Origin: Rheinheimera mangrovi
GTDB lineage: Bacteria > Pseudomonadota > Gammaproteobacteria > Enterobacterales > Alteromonadaceae
Direction of reading: 5' to 3'
Assembly: GCF_003990335.1 (NCBI RefSeq)
Contig: NZ_CP034683.1
Location: 3,331,501-3,395,500 of the forward strand
DNA length: 64,000 bases
Under the pieces are notes generated by a model, which was not told the DNA's origin, did no database searches, and saw only the letters and a program-made list of their open reading frames with translations. The translations under genes and the position numbers were made by a program. Below are positions 39,960-48,056 of the stretch, piece after piece. How positions within the stretch are numbered: the first letter of the stretch is position 1; each line of letters starts with the position of its first letter.

Positions 39960-41275
39960 GAAACTCCTTTTACAGCAGAAGCTGCATACTGCTTATTCTC
40001 TACAACTGTGCCGGTTCTAACCCACCAACTCCAGACAAATACCACAGCGTTTAGTGCGCCAAACACCACAAAAGGTGTCGCCGGGCCAACCACTGAAAAC
40101 AAATAACCACCGCCCGCTGTGCCAACTAAAATGCCTACAGCACCAGCGACACCAAAAAAGCCAATCACAGCCCCCCGGCTGGCGGCAGGTGCCCGCTCTC
40201 CCACCAGCGCCTGACTGGAAACAAAAGCGCTGATTTCCGCTATTCCCATGGCAAAGAGCAGTAGAAACACCCAGCCAGCTGTCGGATCTGTGACCAAAAA
40301 CATGCTGCAATACACCAGTGCTGCTAAACCAGAAGCAATAGTGACGGCCCTGACTCTGCTGACTTTGTCGATAATAAATCCCATCAGCAGCGACCCTATC
40401 ATGGCGCCACTGACCACGGTCAACACGGCAGGGACAGCCAGACTTTGCATGGCCTGACTGGGTGTCATGCCTGAATGTGCTGTGCCATGCTGCACCAGCC
40501 ATAAACCAAGAAAGGCACCGGTAACCGCTAAATCACCACGTGAGATAAAAGCAGCGCCGTAAGATAGAGCTATGGCCGGATCCTTCACCGCAGCACCGCC
40601 TTGCCTAAGCATCTGTCCCACACTGGTTTTCGTTTGCTGATGCACTTTGCCCACCAAAGGCGATAAACCACACCATGCCACTATGGCCGCAACAACCCCC
40701 AAAGCACCGGTCAGTGCAAAAGTTGCTTGCTGAGCTTGAGTTTCGCTAAATCCTCCATCAACAAATAAACGCGGAAAACTGGCCAGAACCGGTGGAATAA
40801 AAGCACCTAACGTAGCGACAAAACCTTGCAAGCCATTGGCTTTGCCTCTGGTGCTGTTTTCGGTGTAGTCGGCTATTACTGTCACCATCATGCCCAGCAT
40901 AGCCGCCGAGCCTATGGCCACAATCACACGATAGAACACCAATTCAGTCACTGAGCTGGCTGTACCATAGAGCACAAAACCCAGAGCACAAACCAGTAAA
41001 CCCGTGGCATAAATGATACGGCGGCCGAACTTGTCGGCCAGCGCGCCAAACACCGCCAGTAGCAGGATAAAGACAGTTTCCTGAATGGCACCTAACAAGC
41101 CGGTCAGTTTGCCTTGCTGTTCCAGAGGGATCCCCATCACCTGCAGCAGACCTGGTTGCAAAATAGCCATGGCCCCTGCATAACCGGAAGATAACAAAGC
41201 AACAAACAAATAGCACAACAGGTTCCGCCGTTTCACGCCATCAACTAATGAAATGCCTAGCATTCTCTTGTTCAT
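39956..41275 (-). CDS. MFS transporter (island copy 1)
   Basis: 439 residues with about 12 hydrophobic segments and the MFS loop motif GALADKFGRR between helices 2 and 3. It resembles the transporter at 54770-56116: both share a KDPxIALxYGxAFISR segment in the central loop and RGAVIGxF near helix 10. It probably imports the pathway substrate or exports an intermediate. It lies in the seven-gene operon between an RCCR-like gene and the hydrolase. Confidence 0.88.
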   Translation of the reverse strand: MNKRMLGISLVDGVKRRNLLCYLFVALLSSGYAGAMAILQPGLLQVMGIPLEQQGKLTGLLGAIQETVFILLLAVFGALADKFGRRIIYATGLLVCALGFVLYGTASSVTELVFYRVIVAIGSAAMLGMMVTVIADYTENSTRGKANGLQGFVATLGAFIPPVLASFPRLFVDGGFSETQAQQATFALTGALGVVAAIVAWCGLSPLVGKVHQQTKTSVGQMLRQGGAAVKDPAIALSYGAAFISRGDLAVTGAFLGLWLVQHGTAHSGMTPSQAMQSLAVPAVLTVVSGAMIGSLLMGFIIDKVSRVRAVTIASGLAALVYCSMFLVTDPTAGWVFLLLFAMGIAEISAFVSSQALVGERAPAASRGAVIGFFGVAGAVGILVGTAGGGYLFSVVGPATPFVVFGALNAVVFVWSWWVRTGTVVENKQYAASAVKGVS

Positions 41276-41298
41276 TTGCTCCCCCTGACCTTTGGTTG

Positions 41299-42117
41299 TT
41301 AATAACGCTTTTGTTGCTTAATTTGCTCACTGCCCATACGTAGGTCCACCATACGGGCCACTTCTTCTTCACCAAAGACTTTCACCGCCAGTTTGTTCAT
41401 TGGATCACGGCGATAACACATTTCGCGAATGGTATGGTCGTGCTGCTGTAACAGGGTCCGCTCTGCTTCAGGCACAGCAGTAGCCTGATCCAGCCAGCCT
41501 AACCAGCGGTCCACCATTTCATGCAGGTAGGTTTCAAAGATATCGATGTTGGCGTGATTCAGCTCCCCCATCAGACTTTGGGTGGCCGGATTATTGAGTG
41601 CTCGCATATACTGGCCATGACTGACAGACCAGTGGAAGTTTGGATTGCTGCGCAGTTTCATATACCAGTCGTTGACTTCATCATTGAAGTACTTATCCAG
41701 ATAATTGATGTCTGTCAGCAGGTTACGACGCGGGGTGTAGTCGCAGTAACAAAACAGGTGCGGCACAGTACCAAACACAATCACCAGATGGGGCACATCT
41801 GTTTGTTGGTCCAGAAATGCGGTGGTATTCATATCGAGAATACTGGCCTGACGATTACCAATCCAGGAATTGACTAACCACTCCACGCCCTGGCCACTCC
41901 AGGCCTTATAGCTGCCTTCCCATTCCCCATTAGGTGAGGTGTAATACTCGCGATCAAAAGTAGAAGGATGCTGTTCCAGATGCGGAAAACGGGCGGCGAT
42001 TTTATCTTTTAACGCCGTCAAAATACCCCAGCAACGTCGCCAGTACTCAGTCACATCGACATTCGGGTTTTCAGCCAGAAATTCATCCAGCGTTTTGGTT
42101 TCTTTATTCACTGACAT
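41299..42117 (-). CDS. RCCR-like (red chlorophyll catabolite reductase family) protein, copy 1
   Basis: 272 residues. Aligning it by eye with the plant enzyme as I recall it gives a series of matching blocks in order: VEWLVNSWI, VPHLVIVF, CDYTPRRNLLTDINYLDKYF, NNPATQSL, RWLGWL and HDHTIREMCYRRDP with KVFGEEEVARMV. The plant enzyme reduces a linear tetrapyrrole using ferredoxin and shares its fold with bilin reductases. The acidic residue in the plant NFVVEL motif is Val here. Two related copies lie at 48057 and 58627. Start: ATG at 42117 (GTG at 42120 possible), both behind GGAG. Confidence 0.72.
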   Translation of the reverse strand: MSVNKETKTLDEFLAENPNVDVTEYWRRCWGILTALKDKIAARFPHLEQHPSTFDREYYTSPNGEWEGSYKAWSGQGVEWLVNSWIGNRQASILDMNTTAFLDQQTDVPHLVIVFGTVPHLFCYCDYTPRRNLLTDINYLDKYFNDEVNDWYMKLRSNPNFHWSVSHGQYMRALNNPATQSLMGELNHANIDIFETYLHEMVDRWLGWLDQATAVPEAERTLLQQHDHTIREMCYRRDPMNKLAVKVFGEEEVARMVDLRMGSEQIKQQKRY

Positions 42118-42133
42118 CACAATCTACTCCGCG

Positions 42134-42922
42134 TTACAAGCCATAGCGGCTGAATTTATCTTGAGGTTTGTTGACCAGACCACGCAGCATGCGCAAGCTG
42201 ATCTTTAAGCTGGATAACCAGGCAATTTTGTGGCCCGATTTATTGCATTTGAGTATTTCTGCGGCCAGATAAGGCGCAACAGTTTCAGGTTCATCACAAA
42301 TCAGGTTGGCGAAATGACGGCGGCGCTGAAAATTAGCCAGGTCAGCTTTTGCTTCGCGTACCACACCTTCGGTAATGATCATGCCTGGACGGATCCTGCC
42401 GACTATCACGCCACTGCCAGCCAGCTCTTTCGCCAGTGCAGTACTGAAATAATCCAGCGATCTTTTAGTGCTGCCATAGACCCCCATACCGGCAAAATAT
42501 TCTCCGTCTGAACCACCACCGAGCATATTGAAAATTTTGCCATAGCCCTGAGCCAGCATCAGTACAGCAGCCACCCGACAACATTGCATGGTGCCCAAAA
42601 TGTTGGTTGTTACCATAGTCTCGAGGTCTTGTTGCGAAGTTTGTAAAATACTGTTGGTCGTTTTTGCCAAACCTGCGTTATTAATCCAGATATCTATGCT
42701 GCCCATCTGCTGCAGAGCAAAATCACGCAAAGATTCCACCTGAGCCAGCTCACGGATATTGCAGGACGTGGCATAAAAACGTTCGCCACCTTTGCTCTTT
42801 GCCAGAGCCTGAAGCTCAGCAGAGTTCTGACCACAAACCAGCACCTGATGGCCTTGTTGCCAGAATTCTTCAGCCAACGCCCGTCCTATACCTTTAGTGC
42901 CCCCTGTAATAACAATGTTCAT
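42134..42922 (-). CDS. short-chain dehydrogenase resembling chlorophyll b reductase (NYC1/NOL), copy 1
   Basis: 262 residues. Classical SDR features: ITGGTKGIGRALAEEF (nucleotide site), IWINNAG, and the YGSTK catalytic Tyr/Lys. Beyond the general family it shares blocks with plant NYC1/NOL as I recall them: GSIDIWINNAG, KIFNMLGGGSDG, MGVYGSTK, RPGMIITEGV and ICDEPETVAPYL. Plant NYC1/NOL reduces the 7-formyl of chlorophyll b. Here it may reduce a carbonyl on a tetrapyrrole-type substrate. The ATG follows directly after the stop of the upstream epimerase gene (TAAATG). Confidence 0.8.
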   Translation of the reverse strand: MNIVITGGTKGIGRALAEEFWQQGHQVLVCGQNSAELQALAKSKGGERFYATSCNIRELAQVESLRDFALQQMGSIDIWINNAGLAKTTNSILQTSQQDLETMVTTNILGTMQCCRVAAVLMLAQGYGKIFNMLGGGSDGEYFAGMGVYGSTKRSLDYFSTALAKELAGSGVIVGRIRPGMIITEGVVREAKADLANFQRRRHFANLICDEPETVAPYLAAEILKCNKSGHKIAWLSSLKISLRMLRGLVNKPQDKFSRYGL

Positions 42923-43786
42923 TTAGGACTCCAGCCATTTTGTATTGGGATCGCTCTGCTGCACGCTATAGCCAGTGGCAGCAATTTTATCAGCGGATAT
43001 TTTACGGTTGGGTGCTTTGATTTGCCCCAGATAGCTTAATTCCGGCCATTGATGGGCACGACAAATAGCCGAGAACACCTCTTGATTCGAAGGAGGAACC
43101 CTGCTGTTGTCGCAGACATTAAACACACCATTGAGGTTCTGTTTGATGCTGTGCAGCACAGCCTGTACCACATCGGCAAAATGAATAGCGTAAAGCGGCG
43201 CATCTGCAGAGAACACTGTTTTACCACCAAAATAATCCAGTGCCATTTTTACCCGGGTTGGAAAATCCATATCGCCCGGAGCGCCATACATATCCGGGAA
43301 ACGCAGCACACAGCCCTCTGGGCTTTGCAGTACAAAACGCTCTGCGGCCTGATAGTATTTCGATGAAGGTTCTTCGTGATTGCCGGTCGGGGTCAATTCA
43401 GTAATAGGATCATCCCCAGGGCCACCATCACCATAAACAGAAAAAGACGACAGAAAAATCACCCGGGGACAAGCAGCTGCAGCATGCTGACAACTTAATT
43501 CCAGCACCTGATGGTAATGCTGCTCGCGCTCTTCTTTGCTACGGGTTTTACGCACATCGGGAGCTACGGTAACTATCACCAGATCAGCGCCTTCAGCGGC
43601 AGCAGCTACTTTTTCGCCCTCCTGCCCTTTCAATACATAAACCTTGTCAACCAGCTCAGATAAAGCCGACACCTTTTCAGCCGTTGTGGTCGTACCGCTG
43701 ACATTGTGCCCTAAGGCTTTCAGTTCACTGGCCAGGGCTTTGCCAATATGGCCTAAACCTAAAATCAGAATATTCATCGCTAGCAT
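42923..43786 (-). CDS. NAD(P)-dependent epimerase/dehydratase-like (extended SDR)
   Basis: 287 residues. The N-terminal ILGLGHIGKALASELKALG nucleotide motif and SSFSVYGDGG with downstream YYQAAE (Tyr-x3-Lys-like position altered to YYQAAE) indicate an extended SDR of the YeeZ-type group. The substrate is unknown. It is the first gene of the seven-gene leftward operon, and a GntR-type operator lies 13-30 bases before its start. A second in-frame ATG at 43777 is equally possible. Confidence 0.75.
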   Translation of the reverse strand: MLAMNILILGLGHIGKALASELKALGHNVSGTTTTAEKVSALSELVDKVYVLKGQEGEKVAAAAEGADLVIVTVAPDVRKTRSKEEREQHYHQVLELSCQHAAAACPRVIFLSSFSVYGDGGPGDDPITELTPTGNHEEPSSKYYQAAERFVLQSPEGCVLRFPDMYGAPGDMDFPTRVKMALDYFGGKTVFSADAPLYAIHFADVVQAVLHSIKQNLNGVFNVCDNSRVPPSNQEVFSAICRAHQWPELSYLGQIKAPNRKISADKIAATGYSVQQSDPNTKWLES

Positions 43787-43798
43787 CCAACCTCATAA

Positions 43799-43816
43799 TG
43801 TATTATTGTTATATCA
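43799..43816 (-). promoter_or_regulatory. GntR-type operator, site 1
   Basis: Minus strand TGATATAACAATAATACA. It lies between the divergent epimerase and VOC genes and can control both the seven-gene leftward operon and the two-gene rightward unit. It differs from site 2 at one base. Confidence 0.72.
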
Positions 43817-43846
43817 TATATACTTTAACAAGCGATACAAGTCCTT

Positions 43847-44317
43847 ATGACAGTTTTAGCGCACACTGAATTAAAAAATCTTATTTTGGGTTTGCAGCAT
43901 GTTGGTTTTGTCGTTGCCGATCTTGAGGCCGCACTACAGCAGTGGCAGCAGCTGTATGATGTCGACAGCAGCACCATACGCCGTGTTCCGGCCACCAAGG
44001 CAGAGCAAGATTGTTCGCCGGTGTTATTCGCCTTTTTTACCGTTGCCGGTCAGGAGATTGAATTGATCCAGCCAAAAGCTGACCCTTATCTGACACTGAT
44101 GTTAGCCATGCAAAGTGGCCAGGCCGGCATCAATCATGTCGCATGGCGGGTGTCTGACTTAAGTGCCGCACTTCAGCTGCTGGCACATCGAGGTGTTTAT
44201 CCTGGTTATGTCACTCCCAACGGACTGGTACAGTTTGGCCAGAAAAAAATGGTGTATCTCGATCCAGCCACCACGGGTGGACAATTAATAGAGCTGATAG
44301 AAATAAATGAATATTAA
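43847..44317 (+). CDS. VOC/glyoxalase family protein
   Basis: 156 residues. Paired beta-alpha-beta3 modules supply metal ligands at LQHVGFVV (His), EIELIQP (Glu), INHVAWRV (His) and LIELIEI (Glu), the H-E-H-E set of glyoxalase I and methylmalonyl-CoA epimerase. It may epimerise, isomerise or cleave a pathway intermediate. The closest appearance is to the epimerase/glyoxalase branch rather than extradiol dioxygenases, which are longer. It overlaps the next gene by 11 bases. Confidence 0.82.
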   Translation: MTVLAHTELKNLILGLQHVGFVVADLEAALQQWQQLYDVDSSTIRRVPATKAEQDCSPVLFAFFTVAGQEIELIQPKADPYLTLMLAMQSGQAGINHVAWRVSDLSAALQLLAHRGVYPGYVTPNGLVQFGQKKMVYLDPATTGGQLIELIEINEY

Positions 44318-44993
44318 TCATGGCTCTGCCATCAGCGCACTAAACTCCTATTTCACCACGGCAGCGGACAGCCAATGGCTGCAGCACGGCTACTTTAGTT
44401 ATCATCTCAATGGCAAAGCGACTGATATTATTGAGCCATGGCGCACAGGCCGCACTGCGGCAGGCGCACAACTGATACAAAGCCTGCGTAGCAGTCAGCA
44501 GTACCAATTGTTGCTCAGTGCAGACTGGCAACAACTTGGCCCGCAGCAACACTGCGAGCTTTACTATCAGCAAGGCGGCACTGCGCCAGCAAAAGCCAGC
44601 TACCTGATCACAGAGACGACATGGTATTGCCGTCAGGCACACCAAGAATGGCAAGGCACTGTTGGCCCAAATTGGCACTTCTTCCCTTTATTACGTATTT
44701 TCAGCGGCACTATGTTGCAAGCACTGGAACAGAATTACTGCGAGTTGTTACTGCCTGATATTGAAATAAGCACAGCAGCTGAACATAAGCTGCAACCTAA
44801 GCTGGATCACAGACAAAGTTTCAGGATGGTTGACAAGGCAAACGACGGGCAGCATTTTGGTATGAGAGGAGGGCATTATCAGGAGAAAAATGCGGGTTTT
44901 GTCCTGAACGACCTAGGGCTATTAATGGCATACCACTGGCAACAGGACGCTGAGCATCTCTGGCAAATCAACAATCATATACTGCCAGGTTAA
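44307..44993 (+). CDS. uncharacterised island protein
   Basis: 228 residues without a signal peptide or membrane segment. I do not recognise a family. It is rich in Gln, Trp and Tyr, and begins with a helix followed by LQHGYFSYHLNGKATDII and RTGRTAAGAQLIQSLR; strand-like stretches dominate the rest (YQLLLSADW, ETTWYCRQ). A beta-barrel binding protein is conceivable because other calycin-like proteins occur in this island. It overlaps the VOC gene by 11 bases and so is surely cotranslated with it. Confidence 0.65.
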   Translation: MNINHGSAISALNSYFTTAADSQWLQHGYFSYHLNGKATDIIEPWRTGRTAAGAQLIQSLRSSQQYQLLLSADWQQLGPQQHCELYYQQGGTAPAKASYLITETTWYCRQAHQEWQGTVGPNWHFFPLLRIFSGTMLQALEQNYCELLLPDIEISTAAEHKLQPKLDHRQSFRMVDKANDGQHFGMRGGHYQEKNAGFVLNDLGLLMAYHWQQDAEHLWQINNHILPG

Positions 44994-45074
44994 ATCTGCA
45001 CTAAGCCAGCCTCTGCGCTACGTGAAACTGCCCCCATCCATGGGTGAAGCAGTAAAGCAAGCCACAGTGGTGTT

Positions 45075-45881
45075 CTAGGATGCAGAAGGCAAATCAGCAA
45101 ACAGATCGCGTTTATTAAAACCAGCAGTGAGAAAACGCCGGAACGCCTTACCGCCAGTCAGCCAGGCGACTTTGGCGCCGGAACCGTCCGTCGCCAGTAT
45201 TTTCTCAACCAGCCAAGGCGTGACGGTTTCAACTTTGTCACCCAGTATATTGAAAATCTTCCGCGCCTTTTTCCACTGCTCAGATTTCAGATCGTAATCA
45301 CTCAATAATAAATCTGTGACCACTATGCCCGGACTCAGGGTATTGACCTGCACAGCAGTGCCTTTGACTTCTTTCTGCAGTGCTTTATTCAGATAAGTCA
45401 CAGCCCTTTTGGTTGCGCCATAAGCTGCCATACCAGGCTGCGTTGCGTCATTACTACCAAAACCTTCCATATTCCAGATTTGGCCACTGCCCTGCGCCAG
45501 CATGCCGCTCAGCACTATGCTATTGGCCAGCAACACAGCGGTCAGGTTGGTATCGACAATCCGCTGCAAGTCAGCCGCCGGTTGCAGATGCAGAGGTTGC
45601 CGGTCGATACTGATGCCCGCATTGTTGATCCAGATATCGACCTGACCAAATGCAGCTGCAGCGCCTTGCCATAGGGCCGTTAAGGCTGGAGCTGAACTCA
45701 CTTCACAGGCCAACCCCACCACTTTGTCCTTACCAAACTGTTCGCCAAGGTGACTGACCAGCAGATCAACTTTGGATTGATCCCGACCGGAAATCATCAC
45801 TTTGCAGCCTTTTTTCAGGAACTCAACGGCCAAACCATAACCAATTCCGCGGGTACTGCCGGTGATCACAACATTTTTCAT
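45075..45881 (-). CDS. short-chain dehydrogenase resembling chlorophyll b reductase (NYC1/NOL), copy 2
   Basis: 268 residues from MKNVVITGSTRGIGYGLAVE; the ATG at 45881 has a strong AAGGAGG, so a longer frame to 45938 is rejected. Shared blocks with plant NYC1/NOL recalled from memory are VVITGSTRG, KVVGLACEV, VDIWINNAG, IWNMEGFGS, AAYGATK, LSPGIVVTDLLLS, FNILGDKVETV and GSGAKVAWLT. The agreement is closer than for copy 1. Residues for catalysis (Ser-equivalent region NMEGFGS, Tyr and Lys in YGATK) are kept. It is a single-gene leftward unit next to a GntR-type operator. Confidence 0.83.
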   Translation of the reverse strand: MKNVVITGSTRGIGYGLAVEFLKKGCKVMISGRDQSKVDLLVSHLGEQFGKDKVVGLACEVSSAPALTALWQGAAAAFGQVDIWINNAGISIDRQPLHLQPAADLQRIVDTNLTAVLLANSIVLSGMLAQGSGQIWNMEGFGSNDATQPGMAAYGATKRAVTYLNKALQKEVKGTAVQVNTLSPGIVVTDLLLSDYDLKSEQWKKARKIFNILGDKVETVTPWLVEKILATDGSGAKVAWLTGGKAFRRFLTAGFNKRDLFADLPSAS

Positions 45882-45899
45882 GCTTTCCTCCTTAATTAT

Positions 45900-45917
45900 T
45901 GATATAACATTAATACA
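45900..45917 (+). promoter_or_regulatory. GntR-type operator, site 2
   Basis: TGATATAACATTAATACA, 17 of 18 identical to site 1, in the 95-base spacer between SDR copy 2 and the divergent barrel gene at 45977. Confidence 0.72.
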
Positions 45918-45976
45918 AACAAACTCAGCATAATGCAAGACAACATCAGCACTTTCTTAATAGGAGCAACACGAAG

Positions 45977-46567
45977 ATGAAATTTGCCGAAGGCAGCGTA
46001 GGACATACCCTGATGCAAATGCGTGGTATTTGGCATGACAGCGTGGAGCTGTTTGAATTAGACGGCAGGCCCTTAGCGGATGACACTGCAGCGGGCAGCG
46101 GTACTCCGGGGCAATCCCCTTTTGATAATCTGGTCTACATAGACTTTGACGGTGAGCAACTCTGGTTGACCAACGTACATTTTCGCGGCAGGCCAGCTTG
46201 CGCAAAAACCTTTACTGCCCGCATGAAAGATGGCTTATTGGTGTTTGATCCGCTGGGTGATGGCGCTTATGAAAATGTAGGCATGTCCGGCGGTAGCGGT
46301 ATTTTGACCTTTAATGCCAGACAATTGGATCAGGGAACTGATGTGTATATGGAGCCGGATTTTATAATTCTGACCGCACCTGGCCAGCGCATACGCCATA
46401 CCGTGTTGTATCGGGACGGTAAAGCGGTAAGAACCTTAACAGCCAAAGGCACACGTTTATCGCCATGCAGTAAACAACGGCACGCGCTCGATCCGAGAGG
46501 TACTGAAGGCCCGGTGCACGAAGAACCTTTTAGATCAACGATTTGGCAGCATTTAGTTAAAAGCTAA
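45977..46567 (+). CDS. calycin/lipocalin-like barrel protein
   Basis: 196 residues, mostly predicted beta strands. A GxW motif near the N terminus (MRGIWHDSVELFELDG) and strand-rich repeats ending in RIRHTVLYRDGKAVRTLTAK fit the calycin type, with DUF3598-like features; I hold this as tentative. Such barrels commonly bind hydrophobic ligands or tetrapyrroles. The start has AGGAGCAACACGAAG upstream. It stands alone, divergent from SDR copy 2, and is followed by a strong terminator. Confidence 0.55.
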   Translation: MKFAEGSVGHTLMQMRGIWHDSVELFELDGRPLADDTAAGSGTPGQSPFDNLVYIDFDGEQLWLTNVHFRGRPACAKTFTARMKDGLLVFDPLGDGAYENVGMSGGSGILTFNARQLDQGTDVYMEPDFIILTAPGQRIRHTVLYRDGKAVRTLTAKGTRLSPCSKQRHALDPRGTEGPVHEEPFRSTIWQHLVKS

Positions 46568-46589
46568 CTGGTGTTTCTGGCTAGAAAAC

Positions 46590-46626
46590 AGCACCTTTAA
46601 TGCTCGTCCAGAGCATTAAAGGTGCT
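46590..46626. terminator. strong bidirectional terminator
   Basis: AGCACCTTTAATGCTC, loop GTCCA, GAGCATTAAAGGTGCT: a perfect 16-bp stem between the convergent barrel and Rieske genes. The minus strand continues GTTTTC. Confidence 0.88.
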
Positions 46627-46649
46627 GAGATTTCAGCGATAAAGATGAC

Positions 46650-47870
46650 TCAGTCAACAATGACTTCAACAGAATTCGCAGAATCTGTGGTTAATTCAGA
46701 GACGGCTTTTTCAAAAGCTTTTAACTCTTTAGGCTGCTTCACCGCCGGAACCAGAGGCATAGCCTCAAACACCCACTTCTGGCCATTCTCTGCCGCCTCA
46801 CGGCGAACTGGTGATGGTACAGTTAATACGGTACGTCCCTGATAGCTGTCACGTTTAGCAAAATCAATATGCCAGCCTTTTTCTTCAATTAACTTACGCC
46901 TTGCCATACGGAAGGTACTCATAAATTTATCCGACTTTACCGAGACTTCATTGGCCAGAGTTTCCGGCAAATAATACGGATTAGTGGCTTCCACTATACG
47001 GGCATCTTCTTCCAGAATAGTCACCAGACGGCGGTGTGAGCTCTTATCAAATAACTTAGATTTCATAAAGGAGCGGAACTGCCAGGCAAAGGTTCTGGTG
47101 GTATGTTCGTCGACCGGCGTATTGGCATCGAACATCACAATTTGCCAGCCGGGCCGCAAATCAATCTGAATACGTACGACCATTCCAGGCAATTGCCATT
47201 CAGGATGCACGCGGGTTTCCTGCTTGTCTTTACGAACCCACTTACGCCACCCCAAAAAACCACCTTTAAGTTGTGGCGGATACATCACGTTGGTGGAGCG
47301 GCCCCACCACTCATGTTTTTCAACAGAATCAATGTAGTTATCTGGTGCTGTACTTGGGTAACCAAATACCGGATGCACAAAAGAGGCATGCGCTATATCA
47401 ATACCGTTTTCTACAACCCTTGAGGCTTCAGCCTTCCAGGTGTATTCGGCAGGTAAACCCCGCCAACCCGGATCACCATATTGTGGTAAATCAGGGATGG
47501 GGTAACGTTCCTCTTCAGGTAAATCGCCCATAAAGACCCAAATCATGCCATAACGTTCTTCGACCGGGTAAGCATCGATACGGAAACGCGGCGGAACAAC
47601 AAAATCTTTCCCTTCTGACGGGATCTTTTTGCACTTGCCTTTGCCGTCATATTCCCAGCCATGGTAAGGGCATACCACACAATCACGTTTTTCGTTCAGC
47701 CAACCTCCGGCCAACGAACCACCCCGGTGCAAACACACATTGGCGGTACAATGTACTTTGCCGGTGAGATCGCGAAACAATACCAGGTCCTGTCCTAGTA
47801 GCTTTGTTTTTACAGGCTTGTCTTTTACTTTGTCAGACCATTCTGCCACGTACCACAGATTGATGAGCAT
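46650..47870 (-). CDS. Rieske non-heme iron oxygenase (VanA/pheophorbide oxygenase-like)
   Basis: 406 residues. The Rieske centre is C46-x-H48 and C67-x2-H70 (CLHRGG and CPYHGW). The mononuclear iron site is NGIDIAHASFVH (His161, His166, bridging Asp158), with a likely far carboxylate in LEEDARIVEA. LLGQDLVLFRD and HGWEYDGKGKCKKIP recall both VanA demethylases and plant pheophorbide a oxygenase. No C-terminal membrane segments are seen, unlike the plant enzyme. It needs an external reductase; the rubredoxin-reductase fusion across the promoter is a candidate. It is a single-gene unit with an operator upstream. Confidence 0.88.
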   Translation of the reverse strand: MLINLWYVAEWSDKVKDKPVKTKLLGQDLVLFRDLTGKVHCTANVCLHRGGSLAGGWLNEKRDCVVCPYHGWEYDGKGKCKKIPSEGKDFVVPPRFRIDAYPVEERYGMIWVFMGDLPEEERYPIPDLPQYGDPGWRGLPAEYTWKAEASRVVENGIDIAHASFVHPVFGYPSTAPDNYIDSVEKHEWWGRSTNVMYPPQLKGGFLGWRKWVRKDKQETRVHPEWQLPGMVVRIQIDLRPGWQIVMFDANTPVDEHTTRTFAWQFRSFMKSKLFDKSSHRRLVTILEEDARIVEATNPYYLPETLANEVSVKSDKFMSTFRMARRKLIEEKGWHIDFAKRDSYQGRTVLTVPSPVRREAAENGQKWVFEAMPLVPAVKQPKELKAFEKAVSELTTDSANSVEVIVD

Positions 47871-47907
47871 TTTCTGGTGTCCTCTTAGACGTCAATTCAT
47901 AACACAT

Positions 47908-47925
47908 TGATATATGTTTAACACA
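47908..47925 (+). promoter_or_regulatory. GntR-type operator, site 3
   Basis: TGATATATGTTTAACACA, 14 of 18 matching site 2, 38-55 bases upstream of the Rieske gene start. The weakest of the sites apart from site 6. Confidence 0.5.
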
Positions 47926-48002
47926 AACTATTGGTTCACTGATACCCATGATTTTTTTATTTTAGCTAAGGATAACTGAAAAAACTTTGCCTATTGCCAT
48001 TT

Positions 48003-48020
48003 TGATATATTAATATAACA
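48003..48020 (+). promoter_or_regulatory. GntR-type operator, site 4
   Basis: TGATATATTAATATAACA, nearly perfect as a palindrome (16 of 18 positions). It lies 37-54 bases before the RCCR-like gene at 48057 and so controls the four-gene rightward unit. Confidence 0.68.
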
Positions 48021-48056
48021 TTATCACTTAAATTAAAATGGCAACCGGAAATTATT

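Noticed and set aside
40017..40502. Leftward open frame inside the MFS transporter gene
   Set aside because: It is a frame-shifted shadow of a clear 12-helix transporter with no features of its own.
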